This document shows positions 39,952-49,095 of a stretch of DNA of 64,000 bases, piece after piece. The DNA is taken from positions 62,001 through 126,000 of the forward strand of contig NZ_QURL01000002.1 in the NCBI RefSeq assembly GCF_003403015.1, given 5' to 3'. The stretch is from Fulvimarina endophytica. GTDB taxonomy: Bacteria; Pseudomonadota; Alphaproteobacteria; Rhizobiales; Rhizobiaceae. The position numbers were made by a program, and so were the translations under genes. Within the stretch, counting starts at the first letter, position 1, and the number at the start of each line of letters is the position of its first letter. The notes beneath the pieces are model-generated. The model was given only the letters and a program-made list of their open reading frames with translations. It made no database searches and was not told the origin of the DNA.

Positions 39952-42588
39952 ATGGCGACCCAGCCTATTCACGACATGACCGATGTCTGGTCGAGCGCGT
40001 TCACGACGTTCACCGCCATCGGAATGAACGTGTCGGACGCGGCCTCGGCTGCGGACTCGCTGCTACTCAGCCTGCAGGTCGGGGGCGAGAACCGGGCCAA
40101 GATCTCGAAGAACGGCGATATGGTCCTCGCCGGCGGCATGGCGCTCGGCACGGATCTCGCGATCGAGCATGGCGGAACTGGCGCGTCCACCACAGAGGGC
40201 GCGCGCGCCGCTCTCGGCGTTGGCCGCGTGACCGCTGGCGCCGGCCTCTTGGCCGATGGCGCCGTGAACGTCGATCGGACGATCGCGACGGACTGGTCGA
40301 CGCTCAATGCTGCGGCCGGGACGTTCGACGACAACGACGAGCTGAACCTCCGCAAGAGCGGAAGCCAGTGGCGCTTCCGGCTCTGGCAGCTTCGCGACTG
40401 GCTGGATAACTTCTTTCAACAACGGGTCAGCAGTGTTGAAGGTCTCGAAGTCAATGCAGATGGGGCGGGCGATCGTCCTGCCTATATCGATCTCCACGCT
40501 GCAGACGGCAGCGGCGATTACAGCGCACGGCTGGGCCGAGGACCAGGCGCAAACGGCAACTTGCAGCTCGCACAGCTTGGCACCGGCACGGTCAACGTCG
40601 ACGGTGGCAGCCATTTTCTTCGCAACGGTCAGGTCATCTGGGATGCCGGCAATACCGGTCCGGGCTTGGCATCGAAGGATGGATATCTCGTCACCGACTG
40701 GTCGTCGCTGAATGGCGCGTCGGGCACCTTCGAGGAGGGCGATCTCCTCAACCTGCGCAAGTCCGGCACCCAATGGCGTTTCAGCCTCGGGCAGTTGCGG
40801 GACTGGATGGCGGGAGCTTTCAGCCGTCTCGTCGTGAAGACGGGAACCAATCCGGACAGCAACAGTCAGCCCGCAGGAACTTGGGCGGCCATCATCTACA
40901 ACGCGATCAACGCGGCCGGCAGAAACGGCCTGCTGATCAAGAATAACTGGCGCGGCGTCGGCTCGACGGTTCTGGAAGCCGGCAGCGATCTCGTCGGCGG
41001 GGACTTTCTCTCGTTCTTCAAGATCCGAGGTGATGGACTCGTCGGCATCGGCACGCAGGAGCCCCAACAGAGGCTCGACGTCAACGGTAACATCCGGGCG
41101 GGCGGCGGTGCGGTCTATTTCGGGAACGCTCGTGTCCTGTCCGATCCGGTCGAGAACGGCTGGATGGATATCACGCTCCAAGGGACGGGCGTTATCCAGG
41201 TCAACGGCGGCCAGGATCTGCGGCGTGATGGCAACCGCATCTGGCACGCCGGCAATGGTGGCCCTGGGTCTGGCCTCAGTGCCGACGATACCGATGGCTT
41301 CCATGCGGCCTTGGGCGCAACGCCGTCCACCTTGGCGGTTCGCGACGGCGCCGGCGATATCAACGTCCGTCTGGTGCGGACCGAATTCCCCGCCGATGAC
41401 TCCACGGGCGCGCACTTCTTCCTGACGCAGAACGGAACTGGAGCCGGCGCCGACAACTATGCTCGCCCGACATCTGTGGGCGTCGTGAAGGCCCGCCTCG
41501 GCATCAATGACAAGGTGAACAGGGGCGGCGACGAAATGACCGGGATGCTCAGTGTTCCGGGTCTGAAGATCACGAACCCTTATGGCAGTACCAACGGCCT
41601 TTTCTCCGGAAATGGCGATTTCGCGAGCTACAGCGTCTTCAACATGAAGCTTTCCGGATGGTGGGGCATGGGGATGGAGACCTATGATGGCTCCATCAAT
41701 GGCTTCTACGACTTCCGTGCAGGCCGCTGGGACACGAAAGCGGCACCCCGCGTCAATGGCGTGGACGTCTGGTATCCCGGCAATGGCGGACCGGGGTCGG
41801 GCATGGATTCCGACTTCATCGACGGCTACCATGCCCGCACGGGAAATGTCGCCGACACGGCCGCCGTCCGAGACGTCTTCGGCGATATCGCCGTGCGCCT
41901 CCTGCGCACCGAATACGGCGACGATGGCAGTGCGTCTTGCGGCTTCTTCCTGACCCAGAACGCGACCGGCCTCGGGACTGACAATTACGCTCGCCCGACG
42001 CCCAAGGCGAAGGTCAAGCAGGCTCTTGCGATCGACCGCGTCACGAACAAGTCCGAGACGGAGCTGGCGCAGTCGGGGCCGATCGCGGACGCGCTGGCCG
42101 GGAAGGCGCCGACTGCTCACGGACATCCCGTCGTGCAGATCACCGACTCGGGAGAAACGGGCCGCGCGCTCGTACAGGCTGCAAATCCCCAAGCCGCGCG
42201 CAGCATCCTCGGACTGGCCGTCCCGCAGACCTACAGCTCATCGCGCGCCGAGCAGCCCGTCGGCCCGGCGCCAGAACCTCTCGCCTTCGTCGATTTCACC
42301 GCGACCGGGTCCACCATGGTCGCGACGGGTTTCGTCCAACTAAGCGCCGGAGGTGCGATCTTTGGCTACTGCAAAGTGGTCTTCCAGAACCTCGATAACG
42401 GGCAGGTTTTCGGAGGCGGCGTCGAGATGCCGACGATCATCAACGCCAACGATTTCAAGACGCTGACGTCGACGGAAATGTTCACCGGCCTCGGGATCGG
42501 CACACGATATCGCGTTCAAGTCTTCGCCCGCACCAACGATGGCTTCGCCACCGCAAGCTCGAGCTTCATCAGGGTTCTCACCGCATGA
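39952..42588 (+). CDS. Tail fibre protein with duplicated modules
   Basis: The 878-residue protein starts at ATG 39952 behind GGGAGGTC. It is built of Gly/Asp-rich repeats typical of fibres (HGGTGASTTEGARAALG; NGGPGSG twice). Two segments are duplicated: DWSTLNAAAGTFDDNDELNL at residue 114 recurs as DWSSLNGASGTFEEGDLLNL at 249, and DGFHAALG at 448 recurs as DGYHARTG at 624, with FFLTQNGTG/FFLTQNATG downstream. The C-terminal 120 residues look like a compact beta domain (FVDFTATGSTMVATGFVQLS). Receptor binding is the likely role. Confidence 0.8.
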   Translation: MATQPIHDMTDVWSSAFTTFTAIGMNVSDAASAADSLLLSLQVGGENRAKISKNGDMVLAGGMALGTDLAIEHGGTGASTTEGARAALGVGRVTAGAGLLADGAVNVDRTIATDWSTLNAAAGTFDDNDELNLRKSGSQWRFRLWQLRDWLDNFFQQRVSSVEGLEVNADGAGDRPAYIDLHAADGSGDYSARLGRGPGANGNLQLAQLGTGTVNVDGGSHFLRNGQVIWDAGNTGPGLASKDGYLVTDWSSLNGASGTFEEGDLLNLRKSGTQWRFSLGQLRDWMAGAFSRLVVKTGTNPDSNSQPAGTWAAIIYNAINAAGRNGLLIKNNWRGVGSTVLEAGSDLVGGDFLSFFKIRGDGLVGIGTQEPQQRLDVNGNIRAGGGAVYFGNARVLSDPVENGWMDITLQGTGVIQVNGGQDLRRDGNRIWHAGNGGPGSGLSADDTDGFHAALGATPSTLAVRDGAGDINVRLVRTEFPADDSTGAHFFLTQNGTGAGADNYARPTSVGVVKARLGINDKVNRGGDEMTGMLSVPGLKITNPYGSTNGLFSGNGDFASYSVFNMKLSGWWGMGMETYDGSINGFYDFRAGRWDTKAAPRVNGVDVWYPGNGGPGSGMDSDFIDGYHARTGNVADTAAVRDVFGDIAVRLLRTEYGDDGSASCGFFLTQNATGLGTDNYARPTPKAKVKQALAIDRVTNKSETELAQSGPIADALAGKAPTAHGHPVVQITDSGETGRALVQAANPQAARSILGLAVPQTYSSSRAEQPVGPAPEPLAFVDFTATGSTMVATGFVQLSAGGAIFGYCKVVFQNLDNGQVFGGGVEMPTIINANDFKTLTSTEMFTGLGIGTRYRVQVFARTNDGFATASSSFIRVLTA

Positions 42589-43001
42589 CAATGATCCATC
42601 AGCTTCTAACGGATGATGCCGACCTGATCGTTCAGGCCATGACGAGCAATATGAACGTCGAGGGGTTCACGGAGGTCTCCGAAGAACTCTTCGACAAGGC
42701 ATCCGGTCTCGTCGGGCGGGCGCGCCTCGTAGGCGATCAGGTCATCGAGATTCCGTCCGATCCGCCATCCCTGCCGGCACCGACCACGCGCCGGTACGAC
42801 GTCTTCGAGCGTTGCACGACCGACGAGGCATCGCTGATCTCGTTGGCGATCTCGAACTCGGATGTGCGGACGATGGAGTTGATCGGCGCAACGATGCGCT
42901 TCGTTCACGGCAGCGAGGTCTATCTCGCGCTCCGCACCATCATCGTCGATACGCTCGGAGCCGAACGCGCCGACGAAATCCTCGCCCCCTCGGACGACTG
43001 A
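42585..43001 (+). CDS. Phage protein of unknown function, 138 residues
   Basis: The start overlaps the fibre stop (ATGA) and the stop overlaps the next gene. The protein is acidic and helical (LTDDADLIVQAMTSNMNVEG, TTDEASLISLAISNSDVRTM). Small genes after a fibre gene often encode fibre chaperones or accessory tail proteins; that is only a positional suggestion. Confidence 0.6.
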   Translation: MTMIHQLLTDDADLIVQAMTSNMNVEGFTEVSEELFDKASGLVGRARLVGDQVIEIPSDPPSLPAPTTRRYDVFERCTTDEASLISLAISNSDVRTMELIGATMRFVHGSEVYLALRTIIVDTLGAERADEILAPSDD

Positions 43002-43462
43002 TGGCCCCGCGTCTTCCCCTCCTCGACACCCTGACGGGCAAGGAGCTGGTTCGCGTCGGCAGCGAGGGAAAACCCGCCCTCACATCGGTCGATGCGATCG
43101 GCCAAGCGGCGGACAGAAGCTTTGCCGCCGAGATCGCCCAGATCCGCGCCGATATCGCGAGCCTTCGGGCCGGGCAATTCCAGTCCGAACGCATCACCGG
43201 ATCGGTGGTCACGGCCGGCACGGCCGTCACGGTCAACTTCGCCAAGCCCTTCGCGGCGCCGCCAGCGGTCATCCCCGTACCGGGCTGGTCGGGCGACCAA
43301 TTTGTTGAGGCGACCGCGACCGAAATCACCGCGACCGGGGCGAAGATCATCGTGAAGCGATCACGCGGCACGCTGGTCCTTTCGGCCGGTCCCTTTGAAA
43401 ACGCGCCTGCCGGCACCGCCTTTGTGGTGGTGGCGCTGGGTCTCCCCAAACTGACACCCTGA
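43001..43462 (+). CDS. Tail-associated protein, 153 residues
   Basis: The start overlaps the preceding stop (TGATG). The first 65 residues look like a connecting region with a helix (SFAAEIAQIRADIASLRAGQ). The rest is a beta-rich domain (SERITGSVVTAGTAVTVNFA to GTAFVVVALGLPKL) reminiscent of fibre-tip or receptor-binding domains. No named family is recognised. Confidence 0.6.
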   Translation: MAPRLPLLDTLTGKELVRVGSEGKPALTSVDAIGQAADRSFAAEIAQIRADIASLRAGQFQSERITGSVVTAGTAVTVNFAKPFAAPPAVIPVPGWSGDQFVEATATEITATGAKIIVKRSRGTLVLSAGPFENAPAGTAFVVVALGLPKLTP

Positions 43463-43475
43463 AAGGCGCGCGACT

Positions 43476-45062
43476 ATGGCGACCACCACCGACCCGATGA
43501 AGCTCCTTTCCAGCGCCACCACCGGGGCCGGCGCCGCACCGGCCGCCGCGAAGCCGGCGAACAACGGTCTCGCGGCCGGGACAGGCGCCGCGCCGAAAGT
43601 GCCGACCACGCCGACGCTGAACGACAGTGTCGCCGACAAGGTCAACGCGATCACGTCGCAGGACTCGCCCCTGATGCAGCAGGCCAAGACCGACGGCCTC
43701 AAGATGGCCAACCGGCGGGGCCTTCTGAACTCCTCGATGGCGATCGGCGCCAGTCAGGATGCGATGATCCGGCAGGCGCTCCCGATCGCCAGCCAGGACG
43801 CCAACCAGGCGTTCCAGAAGAACATGGCGGCCGACCAGTTCCGTTACACGATGGAAGGCCAGAAGGATCAGCAACAGTTCCTTGCCGGTCAGTCCGAGCT
43901 GGATCGCGGTCTGCAGCGCGACATGCAGGGCAAGGATATCGCCTCCCGCGAGGCTCTCGCGAAGGCACAGCGGGATCTCGACACGGCGTTGCAGTCGAAC
44001 CAGATCGCCGCCGCCGACCGGCAGCAGATCCGCGATATCGCGTCTCGCGAAGGCATGGACGCGGCGAACCGCGCCTTGCAGGAATTGATGCAGGGCAAGG
44101 ACATTGCGTCCCGCGAAGGAATGGCGGCGCAGGACCGCGCTTTGCAGGAACGCCTCCTCGCCTCGAACCTCGACGCGACCAAGCAGGCGCAGATCAGGGA
44201 CATCGCATCGAGGGAAGGTCTGGCGGCCGCCGACCGTGCGCTTCAAGAGGCTTTGCAGGGGCGGGATATCTCGTCGCGCGAGGGCATGGCAGAGGCCGAC
44301 CGGGCGTTGCAGGAGGCGCTCCAAGGCCGGGACATCACGTCCCGCGAGGGAATGGCCGCAGCGGACAGGGCGCTTCAGGAGAAGCTCCAGAACTCCAGCC
44401 TGGATGCGACGAAACAGGCCCAGATCCGCGATATCGCTTCGCGCGAAGGGCTCGCCGCCGCCGATCGCGCGCTGCAAGAAGCGATGCAGGGACGCGATAT
44501 CGGCTCGCGCGAGCAGATGGCCGCGGCGGAACGGGATCTTCAGGAGCGGATGCAGAGCGCCAGCATCGGCGCGACCGATCGCCAGCAGATCCGCGACATC
44601 GCCAGCCGTGAGGGACTGGCGGCGGCGGAACGGGCTTTGCAGGAGGTCATGCAGGGCCGGGACATCGCTTCTCGTGAAGGGATGGCATGGGCGGATCGAA
44701 ACCTTCAGGAGAGCCAGTTCGCCCGCGATCTGGCTACCAGGGTCACTCTCGATCGCGAACAGCGTTATACCCAGGCCGCCATGCAGGGGCAGGAGATCGC
44801 CTATCAGCAGAACGAGCGGAACCTTGATCGCGCGCTTCAGGAGAAGCTCGCGGGCTGGAACCTGAAATCCTCCGATCGCAACGCGGCCGCTCAGTTCCTC
44901 ACGAACATGGAGACGATGTTCGCCGACCAGTATTCGGCGATCATGGCGAACACGAACCTCGACGAGAACACGCGCGGAGCGCAACTGGCGTCGGCCCGCG
45001 CCATGCGCGACAAGCAGATCAATTTCGTGGAGCAGCTCTACGTCGTCGATCTGAACTGGTGA
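43476..45062 (+). CDS. Long helical repeat protein, probable internal virion protein
   Basis: The 528-residue protein has an Ala/Pro-rich N-terminus (1-55) and a conserved-looking segment with LMQQAKTDGLKMANRRGLLN and AIGASQDAMIRQALPIASQD. Residues 153-412 then contain ten copies of a (R/K)DI-x-SRE-x-(M/L) unit spaced exactly 22 or 33 residues apart. A helical end follows (AQFLTNMETMFADQYSAIMA). Such proteins between fibre and giant genes of podoviruses are usually internal or ejected proteins; that role is inferred. Confidence 0.7.
   Translation: MATTTDPMKLLSSATTGAGAAPAAAKPANNGLAAGTGAAPKVPTTPTLNDSVADKVNAITSQDSPLMQQAKTDGLKMANRRGLLNSSMAIGASQDAMIRQALPIASQDANQAFQKNMAADQFRYTMEGQKDQQQFLAGQSELDRGLQRDMQGKDIASREALAKAQRDLDTALQSNQIAAADRQQIRDIASREGMDAANRALQELMQGKDIASREGMAAQDRALQERLLASNLDATKQAQIRDIASREGLAAADRALQEALQGRDISSREGMAEADRALQEALQGRDITSREGMAAADRALQEKLQNSSLDATKQAQIRDIASREGLAAADRALQEAMQGRDIGSREQMAAAERDLQERMQSASIGATDRQQIRDIASREGLAAAERALQEVMQGRDIASREGMAWADRNLQESQFARDLATRVTLDREQRYTQAAMQGQEIAYQQNERNLDRALQEKLAGWNLKSSDRNAAAQFLTNMETMFADQYSAIMANTNLDENTRGAQLASARAMRDKQINFVEQLYVVDLNW
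43932..44711 (+). repeat. Ten in-frame coding repeats of 66 or 99 bases
   Basis: The units start at residues 153, 186, 208, 241, 263, 285, 318, 340, 373 and 395 of the 528-residue protein, with the core (R/K)DIASRE followed by ADRALQE. All intervals are multiples of 11 residues. Divergence between copies is moderate, so the array is not a recent expansion. Confidence 0.85.
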
Positions 45063-45066
45063 ACCC

Positions 45067-45558
45067 ATGACCGTCCGCCCCGCCACCTATGCCGACATCG
45101 CCGGCATCGTCTCCCTCCTCCACGAGGGGCACCGTCGATCGCATTACGCCAGGACCGACGTGATGCTCGACGAGCGCGAGGCGAAGCGGCTCCTCGTCCA
45201 GTCCATCCAGCGTCACGGATCGGTCAATCTGGGCGGCACCTTCCTCATGGTCGCGGAGAAGGCGGACGGGCGGATTTCGGGCGTCATCCTCGGGACCATG
45301 TCGCGGCTCTACGGCATCCTCGATCGCATGATGGCGTCCGATATCTTCTGGCTCGCCTCTCTCGACGTCGATCCGGGCGACCCGGTCGCGCTGATGCGGT
45401 CCATGGTCGAATGGGCGAAGTCCGCCCCCGACTGCTTCGAGGTGAAATGCGGGACGTCGGCGATCATTCGCGATGACCCGAAAGAGGCCGGGCGCGCCCT
45501 CGAACGCCTCGGTATGACCCATTACGGCGAAATCTATCGCATGGAGATCGAACGATGA
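45067..45558 (+). CDS. GNAT-family acetyltransferase-like protein
   Basis: The 163-residue protein starts RPATYADIAGIVSLLHEGH, the normal beginning of a GNAT domain. It has the central strand GGTFLMVAEKADGRISGVILG and a late strand and helix (DIFWLASLDVDPGDPVALMR, then ALERLGMTHYGEIYRMEIER). The acetyl-CoA loop (Q/R-x-x-G-x-G/A) is not clearly seen, so activity is uncertain. It is coupled to the following Gly-rich gene by an ATGA overlap. Confidence 0.65.
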   Translation: MTVRPATYADIAGIVSLLHEGHRRSHYARTDVMLDEREAKRLLVQSIQRHGSVNLGGTFLMVAEKADGRISGVILGTMSRLYGILDRMMASDIFWLASLDVDPGDPVALMRSMVEWAKSAPDCFEVKCGTSAIIRDDPKEAGRALERLGMTHYGEIYRMEIER

Positions 45559-46355
45559 GTGGAATCGTTTCAGGGATCACGAAAGCCTTCACCGCCGTCG
45601 GCTCGGCCGCCGCGCGTGTCACCAGTGCCGTCGCCGGTGTGGCGGCCTCGACCTTCACGGCCGGGGCCGCGACCGGGGCGAAGTCGATGGCGTCCGGAGG
45701 CCTGACGAGCGTTGCCTCGTCGTTCGGCGGCTCGACGCTCGGCCGCGTCCTGACGGGCGCGATCGGGCAGGCGGCGATCGGCGCCGTCGTGGGTGGTGGC
45801 ATTTCGGCGCTGACCGGGGGCGGATTCGCGAAGGGCGCGCTCGTCGGCGGCGGGATCGGCGCGCTGACGGGCGGCATCTCGAGCTATGGCGCGGGAGGCG
45901 GGATCACCGGGGCTGCGGCGGACAGCGGCGGGGGCATTGCCCCGGCGAACACGTCAACCGGGCTTGCCCCGACCGGCGCGACGAGCGCCGCGCCTTCCTC
46001 ATTGGCGGCAGGCGGCGGTGCGGCGGCGGCAGGGGCCGGTGGTGGAGGCGGCGGGCTCATGGGCTTCCTGACCTCCGAGACGGGCGGGAACGTCATCGCC
46101 GGCCTCGGAGAGGGCATCAGCTCTTGGTACGAGGGCAAGCGTGAAGACCGGAAGATGCAGATGCAGGCCGAGGAATACGACAAGCAGCGCGCCGCCGAAC
46201 TCGAAAAGGAGATGCGGCTCAAGGCCAGCTACAACGTCAACCCGGCGGCCTACGAGACGCCGTTCCAGGGCGACAATACGGCCCGTCCGTCGCCGGCCGA
46301 GAAGTATTCCCGTTGGACCTATGACAAGGATGCCGGCCGCGTCGTGATGGCGTGA
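45555..46355 (+). CDS. Gly/Ala-rich probable membrane-active virion protein
   Basis: The 266-residue protein has a hydrophobic Gly/Ala-rich first two-thirds with glycine-zipper repeats (AIGAVVGGGISALTGGGFAK and ALVGGGIGALTGGISSYGAG), a poly-Gly stretch, then an amphipathic charged helix (DRKMQMQAEEYDKQRAAELE). A conserved-looking tail follows (AYETPFQGDNTARPSPAEKY). Glycine zippers insert into membranes; a role in forming the DNA ejection channel is a reasonable inference for a short-tailed phage. Confidence 0.6.
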   Translation: MSGIVSGITKAFTAVGSAAARVTSAVAGVAASTFTAGAATGAKSMASGGLTSVASSFGGSTLGRVLTGAIGQAAIGAVVGGGISALTGGGFAKGALVGGGIGALTGGISSYGAGGGITGAAADSGGGIAPANTSTGLAPTGATSAAPSSLAAGGGAAAAGAGGGGGGLMGFLTSETGGNVIAGLGEGISSWYEGKREDRKMQMQAEEYDKQRAAELEKEMRLKASYNVNPAAYETPFQGDNTARPSPAEKYSRWTYDKDAGRVVMA

Positions 46356-46480
46356 ACTTGACGCCGGACCCGGTCGGGCTTACGCAGGAATTAACAGGGT
46401 GCCGGCCTTCTAGGTCGACCCCCGCATTTCATACCCGGAGAGCCAGGGGGCGGCGCGAATGCCGTCCCCGCCACGATGAA

Positions 46481-46519
46481 CAGAAAGCCCCGTAGGCCAA
46501 CCGCCTGCGGGGTTTTCTG
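46481..46519 (+). terminator. Strong terminator between virion genes
   Basis: CAGAAAGCCCCGTAGGC (46481-46497) pairs over 17 bases with GCCTGCGGGGTTTTCTG (46503-46519), the classic AAAGCCCC/GGGGTTTT form. It lies 60 bases before the next gene start. Confidence 0.85.
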
Positions 46520-46539
46520 CGTTCTGGGGCAGGGAAAGG

Positions 46540-49095
46540 ATGATGATGAGGCACCTTTCCTCCCTTCGCTGGTCCTTGTGGGCGATGGCGCTCCATGGTC
46601 TCGGCAGTTCCCGAGGCGGCACTGGCGGTAGCCGCAGCGATAGTTCCGAGAACAGCGGCGGCCGATCCTCGTCTCCGAGTGGCGGATCGAAAGGATCGTC
46701 GTCCGGCAAGTCCTCTTCCTCGTCGTCGTCGAGCAAGTCGTCATCTCGTGGCGGCGGCATCGGCCCTGGCGGCAGCGGCGCGAGCGATCCCGGCGGCGAC
46801 GGATCGGGCAAGTCCACGAAAAGCTCGTCGAAGTCGTCGAGCTCATCGTCTTCGGGCAAGTCGTCGTCTTCATCGTCTTCATCATCTGGATCGTCAGGGC
46901 GCGAGTCTTCGGGGCGCGAATCGTCGAAGTCGTCGACCAGCTCCAGCAGCGACAAGGGCGGCCGCGTCGGATCGTCGTCGAGAGACTCGAGCCGAAGCAC
47001 GTCGAAGAGCGTCGGACCATCCGCCTCGTCGCCTGCGGGCGGCGCGCGCGCAGCGGCGGGCGGTGGCTCATCGAAATCGGATCGGGGCAACGTCTCCCGC
47101 GACACCAGAGGGCCGGCGGCCTCCTCGCCAGCCGGTGGAGCCAGGGCGGCCGCCGAGGCCGATCGGACAAGCACGCAGACGGCGACAGGGAAAACCTCGC
47201 GGTCCGAAGCGACCAGCTCGGCGAAGTCGACGCTTTCGCGGTCCCAGGAGGCGAACCTCGCCGGCCGATTGAGCGGCGCAGTCGACGCCGGTACCGGACG
47301 CGCGATCGGCCAACCCGCCGAGAAGAGCGCACGCGCCGCACCGACCGGGCTTTCGCCCTCGCAGGACAGGAATCTTGCCGGCCGTCTCGGCAACGCACGC
47401 GGCCCCGTCTCCTCGCCCCGCGCGGCGGAAGACGCCAGCATGGCAGCGCTGGGCGCGCAGAGGCGGGCCGAGGGCACGAATTACGGCCAGAGCTTCGCGC
47501 AGGCGCGCCGGCAAGCCGAAGATCAGTCGATGGCGAAGCAGACCGCCATCGCCGACGCCCTCTCCACCATTCGCAACGCCGAAGCGCAGAGAGCTCCGAA
47601 CCCGAGAACCGGCGTTGCCGATCCGTATAATGGGCTCGTGACCGGGCGCCGAGGCGCGCCCACGCACGCGAACCTCACGGACATGACAATCTCCGAGGTT
47701 CAGGACTATCAGCGCGGCATGATCGCGCGCGGCCACCCGACGACGGCCGTCGGCGCCTATCAGACCGTCGCGGGCACGCTCGCCGAACAGGTCGCCCGCT
47801 CGAACATCAATCCGGACACGACCCGTTTCACCAAGGCGGTGCAGGACGAACTCGCCGTCGGCCTGATCGACAATCGAGCCGCGCAGGCCAGACGAAACGG
47901 TGAGATCGCGCCGGAACGGTTCCACGATCGGCTCGCGAGCGAATGGGCCGCGCTGAAGGGGCCGACCGGCAGAGGCCGATACGACGGCGACGGGCTGAAC
48001 AAGGCATCGGTCTCCAGTGCGACCGTCGGCGGTCTGGCACGCGGTCTCGTCGACTCCGGTGCGATCGACGGCGTGACGTCGCGGCGCGGCGGCGCGGGCG
48101 CTCCATCGGCCGTCGCACAGGCAGCGACCCCCGACATCGGCCCGACCCCGACCGCCAGGGCCACGAACCCGGGCCGAGCTGGCATTCCCTCGCCGACGTC
48201 GCGCCCGAGCATGACGGCCGAGGCAGCGCCCTCGTTCCGCTCGTCCCAGGCGATGACGCCGGCCGCTTCGAGTTTCGCGGCCCCGACGCAATCCCCGGCT
48301 CCCGCGCCGACCATGCGCGGGACGCAGACGGTTCTTTCGGACAGGCAGAACACCGCCCTGACCGGACGGCTGGACGCGCTCTCCGCGCCGATGGGGCTAT
48401 CCCCGAACGAACCGACCCGAATGGCATCGTCGGTCCCCGCGCCAGCGGCTCCCGCCTACTCTCCGACGATCGCCCCCGACAGGATCAAGTCAGGAGCGCC
48501 GGCAGCAATCGCGGACGTCACCACACCCGCAGTTCAGCCGACCCGCGCCCCCACGCCGACCACGAAGCCGGCCCAGCGCTTCGCAGAGACCTATCTGGCG
48601 AAGCCCGCCGCGCAGCCGAAACCTGCCCCGCGTGAGAGCGTGACCCAAGCTCCGACCCAAGCTCCGACCCGAGCTGCGGTTCCGGCCGAGCGCACGATCG
48701 TCGACAAGGCCGTCGCGGGCGCGATCGACATCGGCGTCGGCATGATACCGGGGCTTGGGATGCCGGCTGCGGCCTACAGCCTGGCTGCACCAATGCTGGG
48801 ACTTCCGACGGCCGGGGATATGGCCTTGTCGCTTCGGGACAAGAACACGTTCGACCCGAACGAGCAGGCCGCGAAGGAAGCCAAGCGCCGGGAGACGGGC
48901 CGTGCCGGCATCGGTTCCGGCATGAAGGAGCGGGCGACCGATCCTGTGATCGAGGACGTCCCGGCGATGCCGCCCCCGCCCGCAACCGAGTTCGCGGCGA
49001 AGTATCTCGGCTTCAACGATCCGACGAAGCGGCCGACGCCGGAAGAGAAATGGGGTGCGAGCGGAGCGCCGTCATCGGCGCCCTATAGGCTCTAG
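46540..49095 (+). CDS. Ser-rich virion protein with muramidase-like segment
   Basis: The 851-residue product (three ATGs in a row at 46540; GGGAAAGG upstream) has a Ser/Gly-rich, probably disordered region at about 20-170. At about 335-490 a segment resembles the lambda endolysin (GH104) fold: IRNAEAQRAPN with candidate catalytic Glu348, PYNGLVTGRRG, TAVGAYQTV, and TRFTKAVQDELAVGLIDNRA. The C-terminal third is Ala/Pro/Thr-rich, then a hydrophobic patch (AIDIGVGMIPGLGMPAAAYS). A virion-borne cell-wall hydrolase is likely; the comparison is from memory. Confidence 0.6.
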   Translation: MMMRHLSSLRWSLWAMALHGLGSSRGGTGGSRSDSSENSGGRSSSPSGGSKGSSSGKSSSSSSSSKSSSRGGGIGPGGSGASDPGGDGSGKSTKSSSKSSSSSSSGKSSSSSSSSSGSSGRESSGRESSKSSTSSSSDKGGRVGSSSRDSSRSTSKSVGPSASSPAGGARAAAGGGSSKSDRGNVSRDTRGPAASSPAGGARAAAEADRTSTQTATGKTSRSEATSSAKSTLSRSQEANLAGRLSGAVDAGTGRAIGQPAEKSARAAPTGLSPSQDRNLAGRLGNARGPVSSPRAAEDASMAALGAQRRAEGTNYGQSFAQARRQAEDQSMAKQTAIADALSTIRNAEAQRAPNPRTGVADPYNGLVTGRRGAPTHANLTDMTISEVQDYQRGMIARGHPTTAVGAYQTVAGTLAEQVARSNINPDTTRFTKAVQDELAVGLIDNRAAQARRNGEIAPERFHDRLASEWAALKGPTGRGRYDGDGLNKASVSSATVGGLARGLVDSGAIDGVTSRRGGAGAPSAVAQAATPDIGPTPTARATNPGRAGIPSPTSRPSMTAEAAPSFRSSQAMTPAASSFAAPTQSPAPAPTMRGTQTVLSDRQNTALTGRLDALSAPMGLSPNEPTRMASSVPAPAAPAYSPTIAPDRIKSGAPAAIADVTTPAVQPTRAPTPTTKPAQRFAETYLAKPAAQPKPAPRESVTQAPTQAPTRAAVPAERTIVDKAVAGAIDIGVGMIPGLGMPAAAYSLAAPMLGLPTAGDMALSLRDKNTFDPNEQAAKEAKRRETGRAGIGSGMKERATDPVIEDVPAMPPPPATEFAAKYLGFNDPTKRPTPEEKWGASGAPSSAPYRL

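Noticed and set aside
40063..42192. Long minus-strand frame opposite the tail fibre gene
   Set aside because: Shadow of the fibre gene; the plus strand shows clear repeated fibre modules and a ribosome site.
43932..44711. CRISPR-like array because of regular repeats
   Set aside because: The repeats are in-frame coding units with no unique spacers, and their spacing fits a hendecad helix.
46410..47477. Acidic minus-strand frame opposite the Ser-rich virion protein
   Set aside because: The poly-Asp/Glu composition is just the complement of the Ser codons on the plus strand; there is no ribosome site.
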